NCBI GenBank assembly: GCA_012103075.1
Contig: JAAVLQ010000001.1
Location: 496,001-560,000 of the forward strand
Length of the DNA stretch: 64,000 bases
Source of the DNA: Brucella cytisi
GTDB taxonomy: Bacteria; Pseudomonadota; Alphaproteobacteria; Rhizobiales; Rhizobiaceae
Reading direction: 5' to 3'
Part shown: positions 9,163-18,941 of the stretch, one piece after another
Position numbering within the stretch: position 1 is the first letter of the stretch
Layout: every line of letters begins with the position of its first letter
Translations under genes and position numbers: made by a program
Notes under the pieces: generated by a model
Databases searched by the model: none
What the model was told of the DNA's origin: nothing
Seen by the model: only the letters and a program-made list of their open reading frames with translations

Positions 9163-10451
9163 CTATTTCTTGTGGGCTTGGGTTTCCCGTTCCACGGCGC
9201 GCCAGCCAATATCGGAGCGATAGAAGCCTTCCGGCCAGTCGATGAGCTTTACGGCTTCATAGGCGCGCGCCTGTGCTTCGGCGACTGTGTCGGCAATGGC
9301 GGTGATGTTGAGCACGCGGCCTCCGCTGGCAACGATGCTACCGTCCTTCTCCGCTGTTCCCGCGTGGAAGACCTTGACGCCATCGATGCCTTCGAGCTTG
9401 TCGAGGTCGCGGATGACGCTACCCTTCTTCACATTGGACGGATAGCCTTCCGCAGCCATTACTACAGTCAGCGCAGGCTGGTCTTTCCAGTCGAGAGATA
9501 CCTGATCCAGCTTGCCGTCCACAGCAGAATTGATGAGCGCGAGCAGGTCGCTGTTGAGGCGCATCATTAGAACACGGCATTCCGGATCACCGAAACGGGT
9601 GTTGTATTCGATGAGCTTCGGGCCGTCCTTACCGATCATCAGACCGAGGAACAGGATGCCGGAGAATGGTGCGCCGATTTCGGCCATACCGTGCATGGTT
9701 GGTTCGATCAGTTCACACATGGTGCGTTCGACGGTTTCCGGCGTCATGACCGGAGCCGGAGCATAGGCACCCATGCCGCCTGTATTCGGGCCGGTATCGC
9801 CGTCGCCGACGCGCTTGTGGTCCTGCGCCGAGCCGAGCGGCAAGGCGGTCTTACCGTCGCAGATGCAGAAGAAACTTGCTTCTTCGCCGTCCAGAAATTC
9901 TTCGACCACCACTTCGGCACCGGCAGAACCGAATGCGCCCTCGAAGCAGGCATCCACCGCGTCGAGCGCTTCATCCAGCGTCATTGCAACAACTACGCCC
10001 TTGCCTGCGGCAAGACCGTCAGCCTTGACGACGATGGGTGCACCCTGTTGGCGGATATATGCCTTGGCCTTTGGCGCATTGTTGAAGCGGCCATAAGCGC
10101 CTGTCGGAATATCGAAGCGTGCGCAGAGATCCTTGGTAAAGCCCTTCGATCCCTCAAGCTGCGCTGCGGCCTTGGAGGGACCGAACACACGGATGCCCTC
10201 TGCGCGCATGTCATCGGAAAGGCCAGTCACAAGTGGCGCTTCTGGTCCAACGATGACGAGGTCGATCTTCTTGCTCTTGGCGAACGCAATCAGGGCCTGA
10301 TGGTCATCGACACCGATGTCGACTAGTTGCGCGACCGTCGCAATGCCGGGATTGCCGGGAGCGCAATAGAGTTTTGTCAGTGACGGAGAAGCGGACAGTT
10401 TCGGGCCAGAGCATGTTCACGACCGCCAGAACCGATTAAAAGAACTCTCAT
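9163..10451 (-). CDS. purD: Phosphoribosylamine--glycine ligase (GAR synthetase)
   Basis: ATP-dependent joining of glycine to 5-phosphoribosylamine, step 2 of de novo purine synthesis. ATP-grasp hallmarks are [50 protein letters not shown] and [14 protein letters not shown]. The N-terminus read from ATG 10449-10451 is [16 protein letters not shown], the standard PurD start, but the frame is lost near 10412 (one A short in an AAA run) before rejoining; corrected length is about 429 residues. The start lies within 60 bases of the divergent ubiA start, so the two genes share a promoter region. purF lies about 27 kb away in the same window. Confidence 0.93.
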
Positions 10452-10509
10452 TGCTTGCTCCGTCTTCGCCGGGGTTATAGTGATGGCTGCATATATCAAG
10501 GATTTCGCC

Positions 10510-11510
10510 ATGTCACAGCCCGAACTACACGGATCGATTCAGTCACGCAATGCGCAAGGGCGTGTAAAGGATGCTCCATCGGGCCATTGGGTATATAAGC
10601 TGCTGCCGCATTGGCTCTGGCCCTATGCACAGCTCGCCCGCTGGGATCGTCCGATTGGCTGGCAGCTTCTGCTCTGGCCATGCTGGTGGTCGGCAGCGCT
10701 GGTGGCAGGTGCGGGCGCCAAGCCGGCGATGGCGCACGGGTCGTCATGCCTTCGATCTGGCATCTCGTTCTGTTCCTGATCGGTGCCATTGCCATGCGTG
10801 GCTCCGGCTGCACCTATAACGATCTTGTCGATCAGGATATTGACGACAAGGTGGATCGCACGCGTTCAAGACCGCTGCCTTCGGGGCAGGTGACACGCGG
10901 TCAGGCCAAGATTTTTCTGGTTCTGCAGGCGCTGGTTGGTCTTGTGGTGGTGCTGCAGTTCAACTGGTTTTCTATCGGGCTTGGTATTGTCTCGCTTCTA
11001 ATCGTCGCCGCTTATCCTTTCATGAAACGCATTACCAACTGGCCGCAATTCGTGCTTGGTCTTGCGTTCTCATGGGGCGCACTCATGGGCTGGGCTGCGG
11101 TGGAAGGTTCACTCAGCCTTGCACCGGTGCTTCTTTATATCGGCGCGATCCTGTGGACGATCGGCTATGATACGATCTATGCGCATCAGGATAAGGAAGA
11201 CGACGCACTGGTGGGCGTGCGCTCTACGGCGCGCCTGTTCGGTAAGCACACCAAAACGGCGCTGATGATCCTCTATGGCGGCGCTATTGGTTTCTTCGCG
11301 GCGGCTTTCGCTGTGGCACAGGTGCCGATGCCAGCATTGGCCGGATTGCTCGCAGCGGGCGTACATCTCTATCGTCAGATCATCGTGCTTGATATCGACA
11401 ATCCCGATCAGTGCCTGAAGCTGTTCAAATCCAACAATATCGTTGGCTGGTTGATTTTCCTCGGGCTCGTTCTTGGAAGTCTCTGGGTGGCGGTCAAGCC
11501 GCTGGTATAA
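10510..11510 (+). CDS. ubiA: 4-hydroxybenzoate polyprenyltransferase
   Basis: Integral membrane prenyltransferase that attaches the isoprenoid tail to 4-hydroxybenzoate in ubiquinone synthesis. The first Asp-rich motif is YNDLVDQDIDDKVDRTRSRPLPSG and the second is YDTIYAHQDKEDDALVGVRSTA. Several hydrophobic helices follow, as expected for about 330 residues. I prefer ATG 10510 over 10480 because AAGGA sits about 8 bases upstream and it leaves room for the divergent purD promoter. One base is missing near 10717, within GAGA(N)AGDGARVV. A bidirectional terminator follows the stop. Confidence 0.92.
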
Positions 11511-11545
11511 ATAAGAAGGCCACCGTGTCCGGCGGCCTTCTTATT
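11510..11545. terminator. Bidirectional terminator between ubiA and pdxH
   Basis: A 12-bp perfect stem (11510-11521 with 11534-11545; ATAAGAAGGCC paired with GGCCTTCTTAT) flanked by A/T on both sides, placed between two convergent genes. Confidence 0.85.
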
Positions 11546-11551
11546 ATCGGA

Positions 11552-12163
11552 TTACGGATAAAGCCGTTCCTTGTTCCAGTCGCCCTCTGGCGTCGGGCGT
11601 GTGAACAGAACGCGGTCATGCAGGCGGAACGCCCTGTCATGCCAGAATTCAATCGAGACCGGACGAATACGGAAGCCTGACCAGTAGGACGGGCGTGGAA
11701 TATCGCCAATGGCATATTTTGCAGTATATTCTGCAACGGCCTTTTCCAGCGCAAAACGGCTTTCCAGAGGGCGTGATTGCTTGGACGCCCGGGCGCCGAT
11801 GCGGCTGCCGCGTGGGCGTGAAGCGTAGTAGGTGTCGGCCTCGGCGTCGCTGACTTTCTCCACCGCGCCGCGCACGCGCACCTGACGTCGCAACGTCTTC
11901 CAATGGAAGCACATGGCAGCCTTTTCCGCCGACAGGATTTCCTTGCCCTTGGTGCTCTCATAATTGGTGTAGAAAACGAAGCCCTGTTCGTCGAAATCCT
12001 TCAGCAACACCATGCGCACATTGGGCAGGCCATCGGGATCGACTGTTGCCAGCGCAACCGCATTGGGATCGTTCGGTTCGCTCGCTTTGGCGTCAGCGAG
12101 CCAGTCGGCGAAAAGTTTGAACGGCTGGGAGGATTCGGTGAAGTCGTCGCTTGCGTTTGTCAT
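11552..12163 (-). CDS. pdxH: Pyridoxine/pyridoxamine 5'-phosphate oxidase
   Basis: 203 residues, intact. FMN-dependent oxidation of pyridoxine or pyridoxamine phosphate to pyridoxal phosphate. Family features seen are [59 protein letters not shown], and the C-terminal [17 protein letters not shown] and [10 protein letters not shown] blocks that contact PLP and FMN. The end DWNKERLYP is canonical. It is convergent with ubiA across a shared terminator. Confidence 0.95.
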   Translation of the reverse strand: MTNASDDFTESSQPFKLFADWLADAKASEPNDPNAVALATVDPDGLPNVRMVLLKDFDEQGFVFYTNYESTKGKEILSAEKAAMCFHWKTLRRQVRVRGAVEKVSDAEADTYYASRPRGSRIGARASKQSRPLESRFALEKAVAEYTAKYAIGDIPRPSYWSGFRIRPVSIEFWHDRAFRLHDRVLFTRPTPEGDWNKERLYP

Positions 12164-12371
12164 TTTGGATATTTCAAAAGCCTGTCGGAATTTTGCGGAC
12201 CATCCAGCAATGGAATCCCCGCCAAAAGAAACCCCAATGGGGCGGGTCGGGAGGGAGCTTCTTCCATAACCGGCATTTTGTCCATGGTTTAACTGGGATG
12301 CGTCGTCGCAGGACCCGGTCCGGCTTTACTTAGCGGGCAACTTCTTATAGGGCCCAGTCAAGGTAGGGACT

Positions 12372-12908
12372 ATGCCAAAACTCGATTGTTTGACGCCTTA
12401 TATTGTAATTTTCTTAAATTCGATCAGATTGCAATCATGGCCTTTTGCTCGGTATCATCGGGCACGCCATCGAGACCTCGCTGAACATCGCTGCATGGGT
12501 GGGGAGTTCGACCAGTCGCTCTATTTTGCTATCGAAAGTTATGCGCTTGTCTGTGTGATCTATAGTGGCATGATCTGGAATTTCGGCTTTATCGCCATGG
12601 CGATGAACCGCCTGCATGGCAATATGGTCAAGGTAGCAGAAACGGATGAGCTGACCGGACTTCCAAACCTCCGTCATTTCATGAAAAGGCTGGCAAGGGC
12701 CGAACTTGCATCCAGTGAGGACGGGATAACCTATACCGTCATGCTGATCGATACCGATAATTTCAAGCAATGGAACGATACATACGGCCATGGGCTGGGC
12801 GATTAGGCGCTCGCGCATTTTGCCGATGTGGCGGTCGATGTCCTCAATCGACGCGGTGTGCTGGCACGCCACGGCGGCGATGAACGCGTCATGTTCTCCT
12901 CCTCCTGA
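12372..12908 (+). pseudogene. Diguanylate cyclase (GGDEF) remnant
   Basis: The decayed reading frame carries FGFIAMAMNRLHGNMVKVAETDELTGLPNLRHF, then VMLIDTDNFKQWNDTYGHGLGD, which is the N-terminal half of a GGDEF domain, then a TAG stop at 12804-12806 where the family normally has Gln. Reading through gives ALAHFADVAVDVLNRRGVLARHGGDERVMFSSS and a second stop. The signature Phe is Arg, and the last part of the domain is missing. Near 12430-12510 the hydrophobic N-terminal part continues in another frame (NHGLLLGIIGHAIETSLNIAAW), so a membrane segment was also broken. Unlike the other breaks here, a nonsense codon, a lost motif residue and a 3' truncation occur together, so I call it a true pseudogene. 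Confidence 0.75.
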
Positions 12909-13108
12909 AAAGTAGCTGGCCACCAGTTGAGCGGACCTCTGTCGATCAGGATTCAGAAAACCGGGAACATCGTCTGACAGTTGAATAAAGTGCGGAGTTG
13001 GGCGTTGTGCTCCGATTCCGATTTGTTTACCTTTCCGGCACACTGCTTGTTAACTCAAGTTCACTCATAATCCCTGCATCTTTAGCGTGTAAAAATAAGG
13101 GAATAGCG

Positions 13109-13579
13109 TTGGCTGTCGAGACGCTTCGCCACAAGGACAATCTCTGGAGCCTTAGCTGCGGCGCAAATGCGCTGCGCACGACCGCGATTGGCATATGCAT
13201 CTTCTCGCTTGCCGGTTGCGCCATGGGTGGCGTGAGCATTGAAAAAGCCGTTCCTGATTCTTCTGCTATCACCGGATCGGTGAAACAGTCGCAGCCGGTT
13301 GAAACCGATTCCGGCAAACTTTCCGATCAATCCGCGATTAAGAACGTTGTTTCTGCGCTCAATTTCACGGAATGGGGCAAGAAACCTGTACCATGGGCCA
13401 ATCCCGATACGGGCAGCCGGGGCACGATCACCACGATTGCCGAGAACAGCAAGAACAACCAGCTTTGTCGTGAATTCGAAACCTCGCGTGAAGCTTTTGA
13501 CGGTGTCTCCATCTATCGCGGCGAAACCTGCATGCAGCGCGGCGGTCAATGGACGGTCACTTCTTTCGCTCCGATCTGA
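13109..13579 (+). CDS. Surface lipoprotein of the RT0821/Lpp0805 type
   Basis: About 156 residues. A lipobox LAGC (Cys codon at 13217-13219) ends a hydrophobic stretch (TAIGICIFSLAGC), so the mature protein should be an outer-membrane or periplasmic lipoprotein beginning CAMGG. The C-terminal part (WANPDTGSRGTITTI, LCREFETSREAFDG, CMQRGGQWTVTSF) matches what I recall of the RT0821/Lpp0805 surface protein family, with two conserved Cys. I placed the start at TTG 13109, with AAGGG about 10 bases upstream; an ATG 111 bases further upstream is less likely. Function is not known; the family is surface exposed in Rickettsia. Confidence 0.72.
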   Translation: MAVETLRHKDNLWSLSCGANALRTTAIGICIFSLAGCAMGGVSIEKAVPDSSAITGSVKQSQPVETDSGKLSDQSAIKNVVSALNFTEWGKKPVPWANPDTGSRGTITTIAENSKNNQLCREFETSREAFDGVSIYRGETCMQRGGQWTVTSFAPI

Positions 13580-13734
13580 GGGTCCGATCCCAACAATCAC
13601 CTGTCGGTCTGCCGCTTTTTGATCCACCCACCGAAAAGAAAACTCCGGTTTGACTGGAACTTTTCCGGCGGTGCGCATATTATGGGCAACGAGTCATACT
13701 TATCTCACAGTTATTTTCCTGAAAGAGGAACTAT

Positions 13735-14688
<954 letters not shown>

Positions 14689-14706
14689 GCTCTACTTCAA
14701 TCGTTT

Positions 14707-14758
14707 AAAGCCGGGTGTTGTCTCTTTGCGGCAGTAAAGTGACAATGCCCGGCTTTTT
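14707..14758 (+). terminator. Terminator after the DnaJ-type gene
   Basis: Long inverted repeat: AAAGCCGGG-TGTTGTC at 14707-14722 pairs with GACAA-TGCCCGGCTTT at 14741-14756, ending in a T run. It lies 18 bases past the stop. Confidence 0.75.
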
Positions 14759-14833
14759 CACCGCAATTGCTTGAAGGAGAGCCGAGCCTGTGCGATAGGG
14801 CAACAAGTTAATTGTTTTCAATGAGGACCCCTA

Positions 14834-15653
14834 ATGACCGCACAGTCAGGTTTGTTGCAGGGCAAGCGTGGATTGATTCTGGGCGTCGCCAACAACCGCT
14901 CCATCGCATGGGGTATTGCCAAGGCCGCTCGTGATGCAGGCGCAGAGCTCGCATTCACCTATCAGGGCGATGCATTGAAGAAGCGTGTCGAACCGCTGGC
15001 TGAAGAGCTTGGCGCATTCGTGGCAGGACATTGCGATGTGGCTGATGCTGCCAGCATGGACGCTGTTTTTCGAGACGCTTGAAAAGAAGTGGGGCAAGCT
15101 CGATTTCGTCGTGCATGCCATTGGGTTTTCCGACAAGGACGAGCTGACGGGCCGTTATGTCGATACGTCGGAAGCCAATTTCACCAACACGATGCTGATC
15201 TCGGTCTATTCGCTGACTGCGATTTCGCGTCGCGCGGAAAAGCTGATGGCTGACGGTGGCTCGATCCTGACGCTGACCTATTACGGTGCCGAAAAGGTCA
15301 TGCCGAACTATAACGTCATGGGTGTTGCCAAGGCTGCACTCGAAGCAAGCGTGAAGTATCTGGCGGTTGATCTCGGGCCTCAGAACATTCGCGTCAATGC
15401 GATTTCGGCTGGTCCGATCAAGACGCTGGCCGCTTCGGGCATCGGAGACTTCCGCTATATCCTCAAGTGGAACGAATACAACGCGCCGCTGCGCCGTACC
15501 GTTACCATTGAGGAAGTGGGCGATGTCGGCCTTTATTTCCTTTCCGACCTGTCCCGTTCGGTGACAGGCGAAGTCCATCACGCGGATAGCGGCTATCATG
15601 TCATCGGCATGAAAGCTGTTGACGCTCCGGATATTACGGTCGTGAAAGACTGA
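14834..15653 (+). CDS. fabI: Enoyl-[acyl-carrier-protein] reductase (NADH)
   Basis: Final reduction step of type II fatty-acid elongation and the target of triclosan and isoniazid-type inhibitors. The Rossmann start LILGVANNRSIAWGIAKA and the atypical SDR active site YNVMGVAKAALEASVKYLA (Tyr and Lys six apart) identify FabI and exclude FabL, FabV and FabK. An extra T near 15065-15070 breaks the frame inside DAVFETLEKKWG; corrected length is 272 residues, exactly typical. A strong terminator follows. Brucellaceae often carry two fabI copies; only this one is in the window. Confidence 0.94.
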
Positions 15654-15666
15654 GGCAGCGAATACA

Positions 15667-15706
15667 AAATCCCGAAAAGTTGACCGGCTTTTCGGGATTT
15701 TTTTCT
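15667..15706 (+). terminator. Rho-independent terminator after fabI
   Basis: 13-bp perfect stem, AAATCCCGAAAAG (15667-15679) with CTTTTCGGGATTT (15688-15700), followed by TTTTCTTT. Confidence 0.9.
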
Positions 15707-15766
15707 TTGTTTCCCGCTGCGGGAAGTTATCCAGATTATTCATCGACGGCAGATAGAGGTAGGGCT

Positions 15767-16357
15767 GTGGCTCGAGAGATTATCTACTTTTCGCGTCACG
15801 GCGAGACAGACTGGAATGTTTCGCAGCGTATTCAGGGGCAGCTCGATATCGATATCAACGATAATGGGCGCAGCCGTGCCGACCGCAACGGCGATATGCT
15901 GAAGTCGCTGATCGGCGATGGTGCGGGCTTTGATTTCGTGGCAAGTCCCCTGCGACGCACGCGCGAGACGATGGAACGTATCCGTTTGCGCATGGGTCTT
16001 GATCCTTACGAATACCGCACCGACCCGCAATTGATGGAAGTCAATTTCGGCGACTGGCAGGGCTTCATGATGGAAGACATTGCCAAGGAGCGCGAAGACC
16101 TTCTGGAAGCGCGCGCTCGCGACAAGTGGAATTTCGTGCCGCCGGGCACAACCGCCGAGAGCTATATGGGCCTGTCGCGCCGCATTGGACGCTGGGTGGA
16201 AGCCGTTGAATGGCCGACTGTCTGCGTGACGCATGGTGGCTGCATCCGCACGCTGTTTTACCTTTATGGCGATATGGATGGGCACGCCGCTGCCAATCTT
16301 TCCATCCCGCAGGACAAGATTCTGAAGTTCGCAAACGGCAAGCTGGAGTGGGTTTGA
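15767..16357 (+). CDS. Histidine phosphatase (phosphoglycerate-mutase-like) family protein
   Basis: 196 residues from GTG 15767. The catalytic histidine loop is YFSRHGETDWN at residues 6-16. The second arginine lies in FVASPLRRTRETMERI and the partner histidine in VCVTHGGCIRTL. These mark the branch-1 histidine phosphatase fold. The enzyme could be a phosphoglycerate mutase (cofactor dependent) or a broad phosphatase; sequence alone does not settle it. I chose the GTG because the preceding open frame runs back into the fabI terminator. Intact frame. Confidence 0.85.
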   Translation: MAREIIYFSRHGETDWNVSQRIQGQLDIDINDNGRSRADRNGDMLKSLIGDGAGFDFVASPLRRTRETMERIRLRMGLDPYEYRTDPQLMEVNFGDWQGFMMEDIAKEREDLLEARARDKWNFVPPGTTAESYMGLSRRIGRWVEAVEWPTVCVTHGGCIRTLFYLYGDMDGHAAANLSIPQDKILKFANGKLEWV

Positions 16358-16416
16358 TCCGGCAAATCAGTCTATAGTGACCGTGAACAAAAATTTTGCC
16401 AGCGGTGGAGGCGTTT

Positions 16417-17235
16417 ATGCCCTTCGAACGTTTCGCGGTCATATCGGATATTCACGGTAACAGCGACGCGCTGGCTGCGGTGCTGGCCGATATCGATGCT
16501 TTGCAAATCCAGACGATTATCAATCTCGGCGATCATCTAAGTGGTCCCTTAGCCGCGCGTGAGACAGCAGATATGCTGATGGCGCGAGAAATGATCTGCA
16601 TTCGTGGCAATCATGATCGCTGGCTTGTCGAAAAATCTGTCGCGGATATGGGGCCGTCGGATCGGGTCACGCGCAAGCAGCTTGATGACCGACACATCGA
16701 ATGGTTACGCGCGATGCCTGCAACGCGCGCTCTAGCTGACGGGCGGATATTCATCTGTCACGGTACTCCATTGAGTGATACCACTTACTGGATGGAGAAA
16801 GTGACCGCGAACGGCGAAGTCGTTCTGCGAACCCGGGGTGAGATCGAGGCAGAGGCCGAAGATATCGCGGCGTCGCTGATCTTTTGCGGCCATACGCACA
16901 CACCGCGGATAGTTCGCCTTGGAGACGGGCGATTGTTGGTCAATCCGGGAAGCGTGGGTTGCCCCGGTTACGACGACGACCAACCGGTGTCGCATATTGT
17001 CCAGACTGGCAATCCTAATGCATCTTATGCGGTCGTAGAACAGAGCGGAATGGGCTGGCAGGTGGCGTTGCGCAGTATTCCCTACGATGCGGCCCGCATG
17101 ACCCGGATGGCGGAAAAAATTGTCGTGCCGATTGGGCGCGTGTCGTTAGAAGCGGCTGGCTTCAGCGAACATGAAAAAGAGCGGCTTATGAGCCGCTCAT
17201 TCTCTTTCTGGGGGCGTGCTTACGGCGCTTCCTGA
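16417..17235 (+). CDS. Metallophosphoesterase family protein
   Basis: About 272 residues with all calcineurin-like metal motifs: VISDIHGN, LGDHLSGP, CIRGNHDRW, ICHGTP, and FCGHTHTPRIV with VNPGSVGCPGYDDD. The fold resembles the YfcE/DUF2437 type small phosphodiesterases. Start at 16417 has GTGGAGG about 8 bases upstream. The last residues coincide with a hairpin (17179-17198) that looks like a terminator, and the +1 frame has a stop inside the hairpin loop. A hidden frameshift might therefore lengthen the apparent C-terminus by about 15 residues. The 3' end overlaps the convergent DUF1344 gene by 16 bases as drawn. Confidence 0.85.
   Translation: MPFERFAVISDIHGNSDALAAVLADIDALQIQTIINLGDHLSGPLAARETADMLMAREMICIRGNHDRWLVEKSVADMGPSDRVTRKQLDDRHIEWLRAMPATRALADGRIFICHGTPLSDTTYWMEKVTANGEVVLRTRGEIEAEAEDIAASLIFCGHTHTPRIVRLGDGRLLVNPGSVGCPGYDDDQPVSHIVQTGNPNASYAVVEQSGMGWQVALRSIPYDAARMTRMAEKIVVPIGRVSLEAAGFSEHEKERLMSRSFSFWGRAYGAS
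17179..17198. terminator. Hairpin at the end of the metallophosphoesterase frame
   Basis: An 8-bp stem, GAGCGGCT (17179-17186) with AGCCGCTC (17191-17198), with AAAAA on the left and TTCTCTTT on the right, so it could terminate transcription from either direction. Confidence 0.6.
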
Positions 17236-17470
17236 ATGTCGGTGATGAAGCGTGTGCTGTCGACCATATCGTAGATGATGAGGACCTTCATGCCCTTGTT
17301 GATCGCGCTATAATCGAACTCGCCGGGCAGTTTGTAAGTCTGGCCGTCATCCAGCGTTATGGTTTCGCTGTCCTTGTTGATACCGGTGATCTTGCCTTCG
17401 GCATCGTCTGCCATCGCTACTGTCGAAAAAGCGATGCCACGATGAGAATTATTCCGACCAGATAATGCAT
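17220..17470 (-). CDS. DUF1344-type small exported protein
   Basis: About 83 residues. From ATG 17468-17470 it reads MHYLVGIILIVASLFSTVAMA, a Sec signal peptide, if one T missing near 17430 is restored. The mature part is DDAEGKITGINKDSETITLDDGQTYKLPGEF...GMKVLIIYDM, a small beta-barrel-like domain. The pattern fits the DUF1344 family of Rhizobiales, whose function is not known to me. It is convergent with the metallophosphoesterase gene. Confidence 0.7.
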
Positions 17471-17749
17471 GACTTTCCGTTCCTTTGGTTGTGCCTCGGG
17501 TTGGGTTGTCGCCTGACCGATTCGACACGATTGTCGCTACTACGTATTTTGGCGCGCCGCGCCGCATATCCCACAATGTAGCGTGCGGAATGTGTCAAAA
17601 AAAATGCCGGATATCGATCTTCAGAAGGAAATTTTGCGTCACGGGGAGCTTGATTTGACCGGCGTCAAAAGCTCAATAAAACCGGCCCGTAAAAAGCTGC
17701 TCTTTCCTTGACCCACTCAGGACAAGGACAATTTATTCAGGCGTCGCGT

Positions 17750-18839
17750 ATGTCTCACAATAGTTTCGGTCATCTGTTCCGCGTAACCACGGGGAAAGCC
17801 ACGGTCTGGCGCTCGGTTGTGTAGTTGACGGCTGCCCGCCCGGCATCACGTTCACGGAAGCCGAAATTCAGGCCTTTCTCGACAAACGCAAGCCCGGCCA
17901 GTCCAAGTATACCACGCAGCGCCGCGAACCCGATCAGGTGCGCGTGCTTTCCGGTGTTCTTCTGGGCGACGACGGCGTGACCATGACGACGACCGGCACA
18001 CCGATCTCGATGATGATCGAGAACACGGATCAGCGCTCGAAGGATTATGGCGAGATTGCACGTCAGTATCGTCCCGGTCATGCCGATTATACCTATGACG
18101 TCAAATACGGCATTCGTGACTATCGTGGTGGCGGACGTTCGTCTGCGCGTGAAACGGCGGCCCGTGTTGCCGCTGGTGCCATTGCACGCAAGATCGTGCC
18201 GGGGCTTGAGGTCAAGGGTGCACTGGTTGGCATGGGCGTGCACGGTATCGACCGCCGCCGCTGGAACTGGGCGGAAGTAGACAACAATCCTTTCTTCTCG
18301 CCGGATGCAGGTTCGGTTGAACTGTTCGCAGACTATCTCGATGGCATTCGCAAGAGCGGATCATCGGTTGGCGCAGTCATCGAGATCGTCGCTGAAGGCG
18401 TTCCTGCAGGCATAGGTGCGCCGATCTACGGCAAGCTTGATCAGGATATTGCCAGCCTGCTGATGTCGATTAACGCCGTGAAGGGTGTAGAAATCGGCAA
18501 TGGTTTCGAGGCTGCCCGTCTTACCGGCGAAGAAAATGCCGACGAAATGCGAATGGGCAATGATGGAAAGCCGCTGTTCCTGTCCAATCATGCGGGCGGC
18601 ATTCTGGGGGCATTGCGACAGGCGCGCCGGTTGTAGCGCGTTTTGCGGTCAAGCCGACCTCGTCGATCCTGACCCCGCGCCGCTCCATCGACAAGGACGG
18701 CAAGGAAGTGGATGTGATGACGAAGGGTCGTCACGATCCATGTGTGGGTATTCGTGCCGTGCCGATCGGCGAGGCAATGGTGGCCTGTGCGATTGCCGAT
18801 CACTATCTTCGTCATCGCGGCCAGACTGGCCGCATCTGA
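17750..18839 (+). CDS. aroC: Chorismate synthase, two frameshifts
   Basis: Converts EPSP to chorismate using reduced FMN, the last common step for aromatic amino acids, folate and ubiquinone precursors. Diagnostic pieces: [20 protein letters not shown] (start), [52 protein letters not shown], and [14 protein letters not shown]. The sequence lacks about four bases near 17799-17804 (the TWGE region), an unusually large gap for this window, and one G near 18605-18610. The end is [12 protein letters not shown] with the TGA at 18837-18839. That end lies inside the first of three tandem GGCC-palindrome units. Corrected length is about 364 residues. Confidence 0.93.
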
Positions 18840-18902
18840 ACAACTTGAGGCCAGACTGGCCTTCTCTGATTGAATTAGGCCGGACTGGCCATATCTGACT
18901 GA
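18819..18902. repeat. Three tandem units with GGCCnnnnnGGCC palindromes
   Basis: GGCCAGACTGGCC at 18819-18831 (inside the aroC 3' end), again at 18849-18861, and GGCCGGACTGGCC at 18878-18890. Unit spacing is 30 and 29 bases, and each palindrome is followed by a TCTGA-containing segment. Each unit can fold as GGCCA/TGGCC with a 3-base loop (third unit slightly weaker). The array fills most of the aroC-ribB gap. Confidence 0.85.
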
Positions 18903-18941
18903 CGATTGGGCCCGTTGGTTGTCTGACATATAGAGGTCGAA

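Noticed and set aside
18819..18902. CRISPR-like array
   Set aside because: Only three short palindromic units with 16-17-base spacers that resemble each other; no cas genes.
18840..18941. FMN riboswitch before ribB
   Set aside because: The gap is about 100 bases, mostly the tandem palindromes; I see no conserved RFN core.
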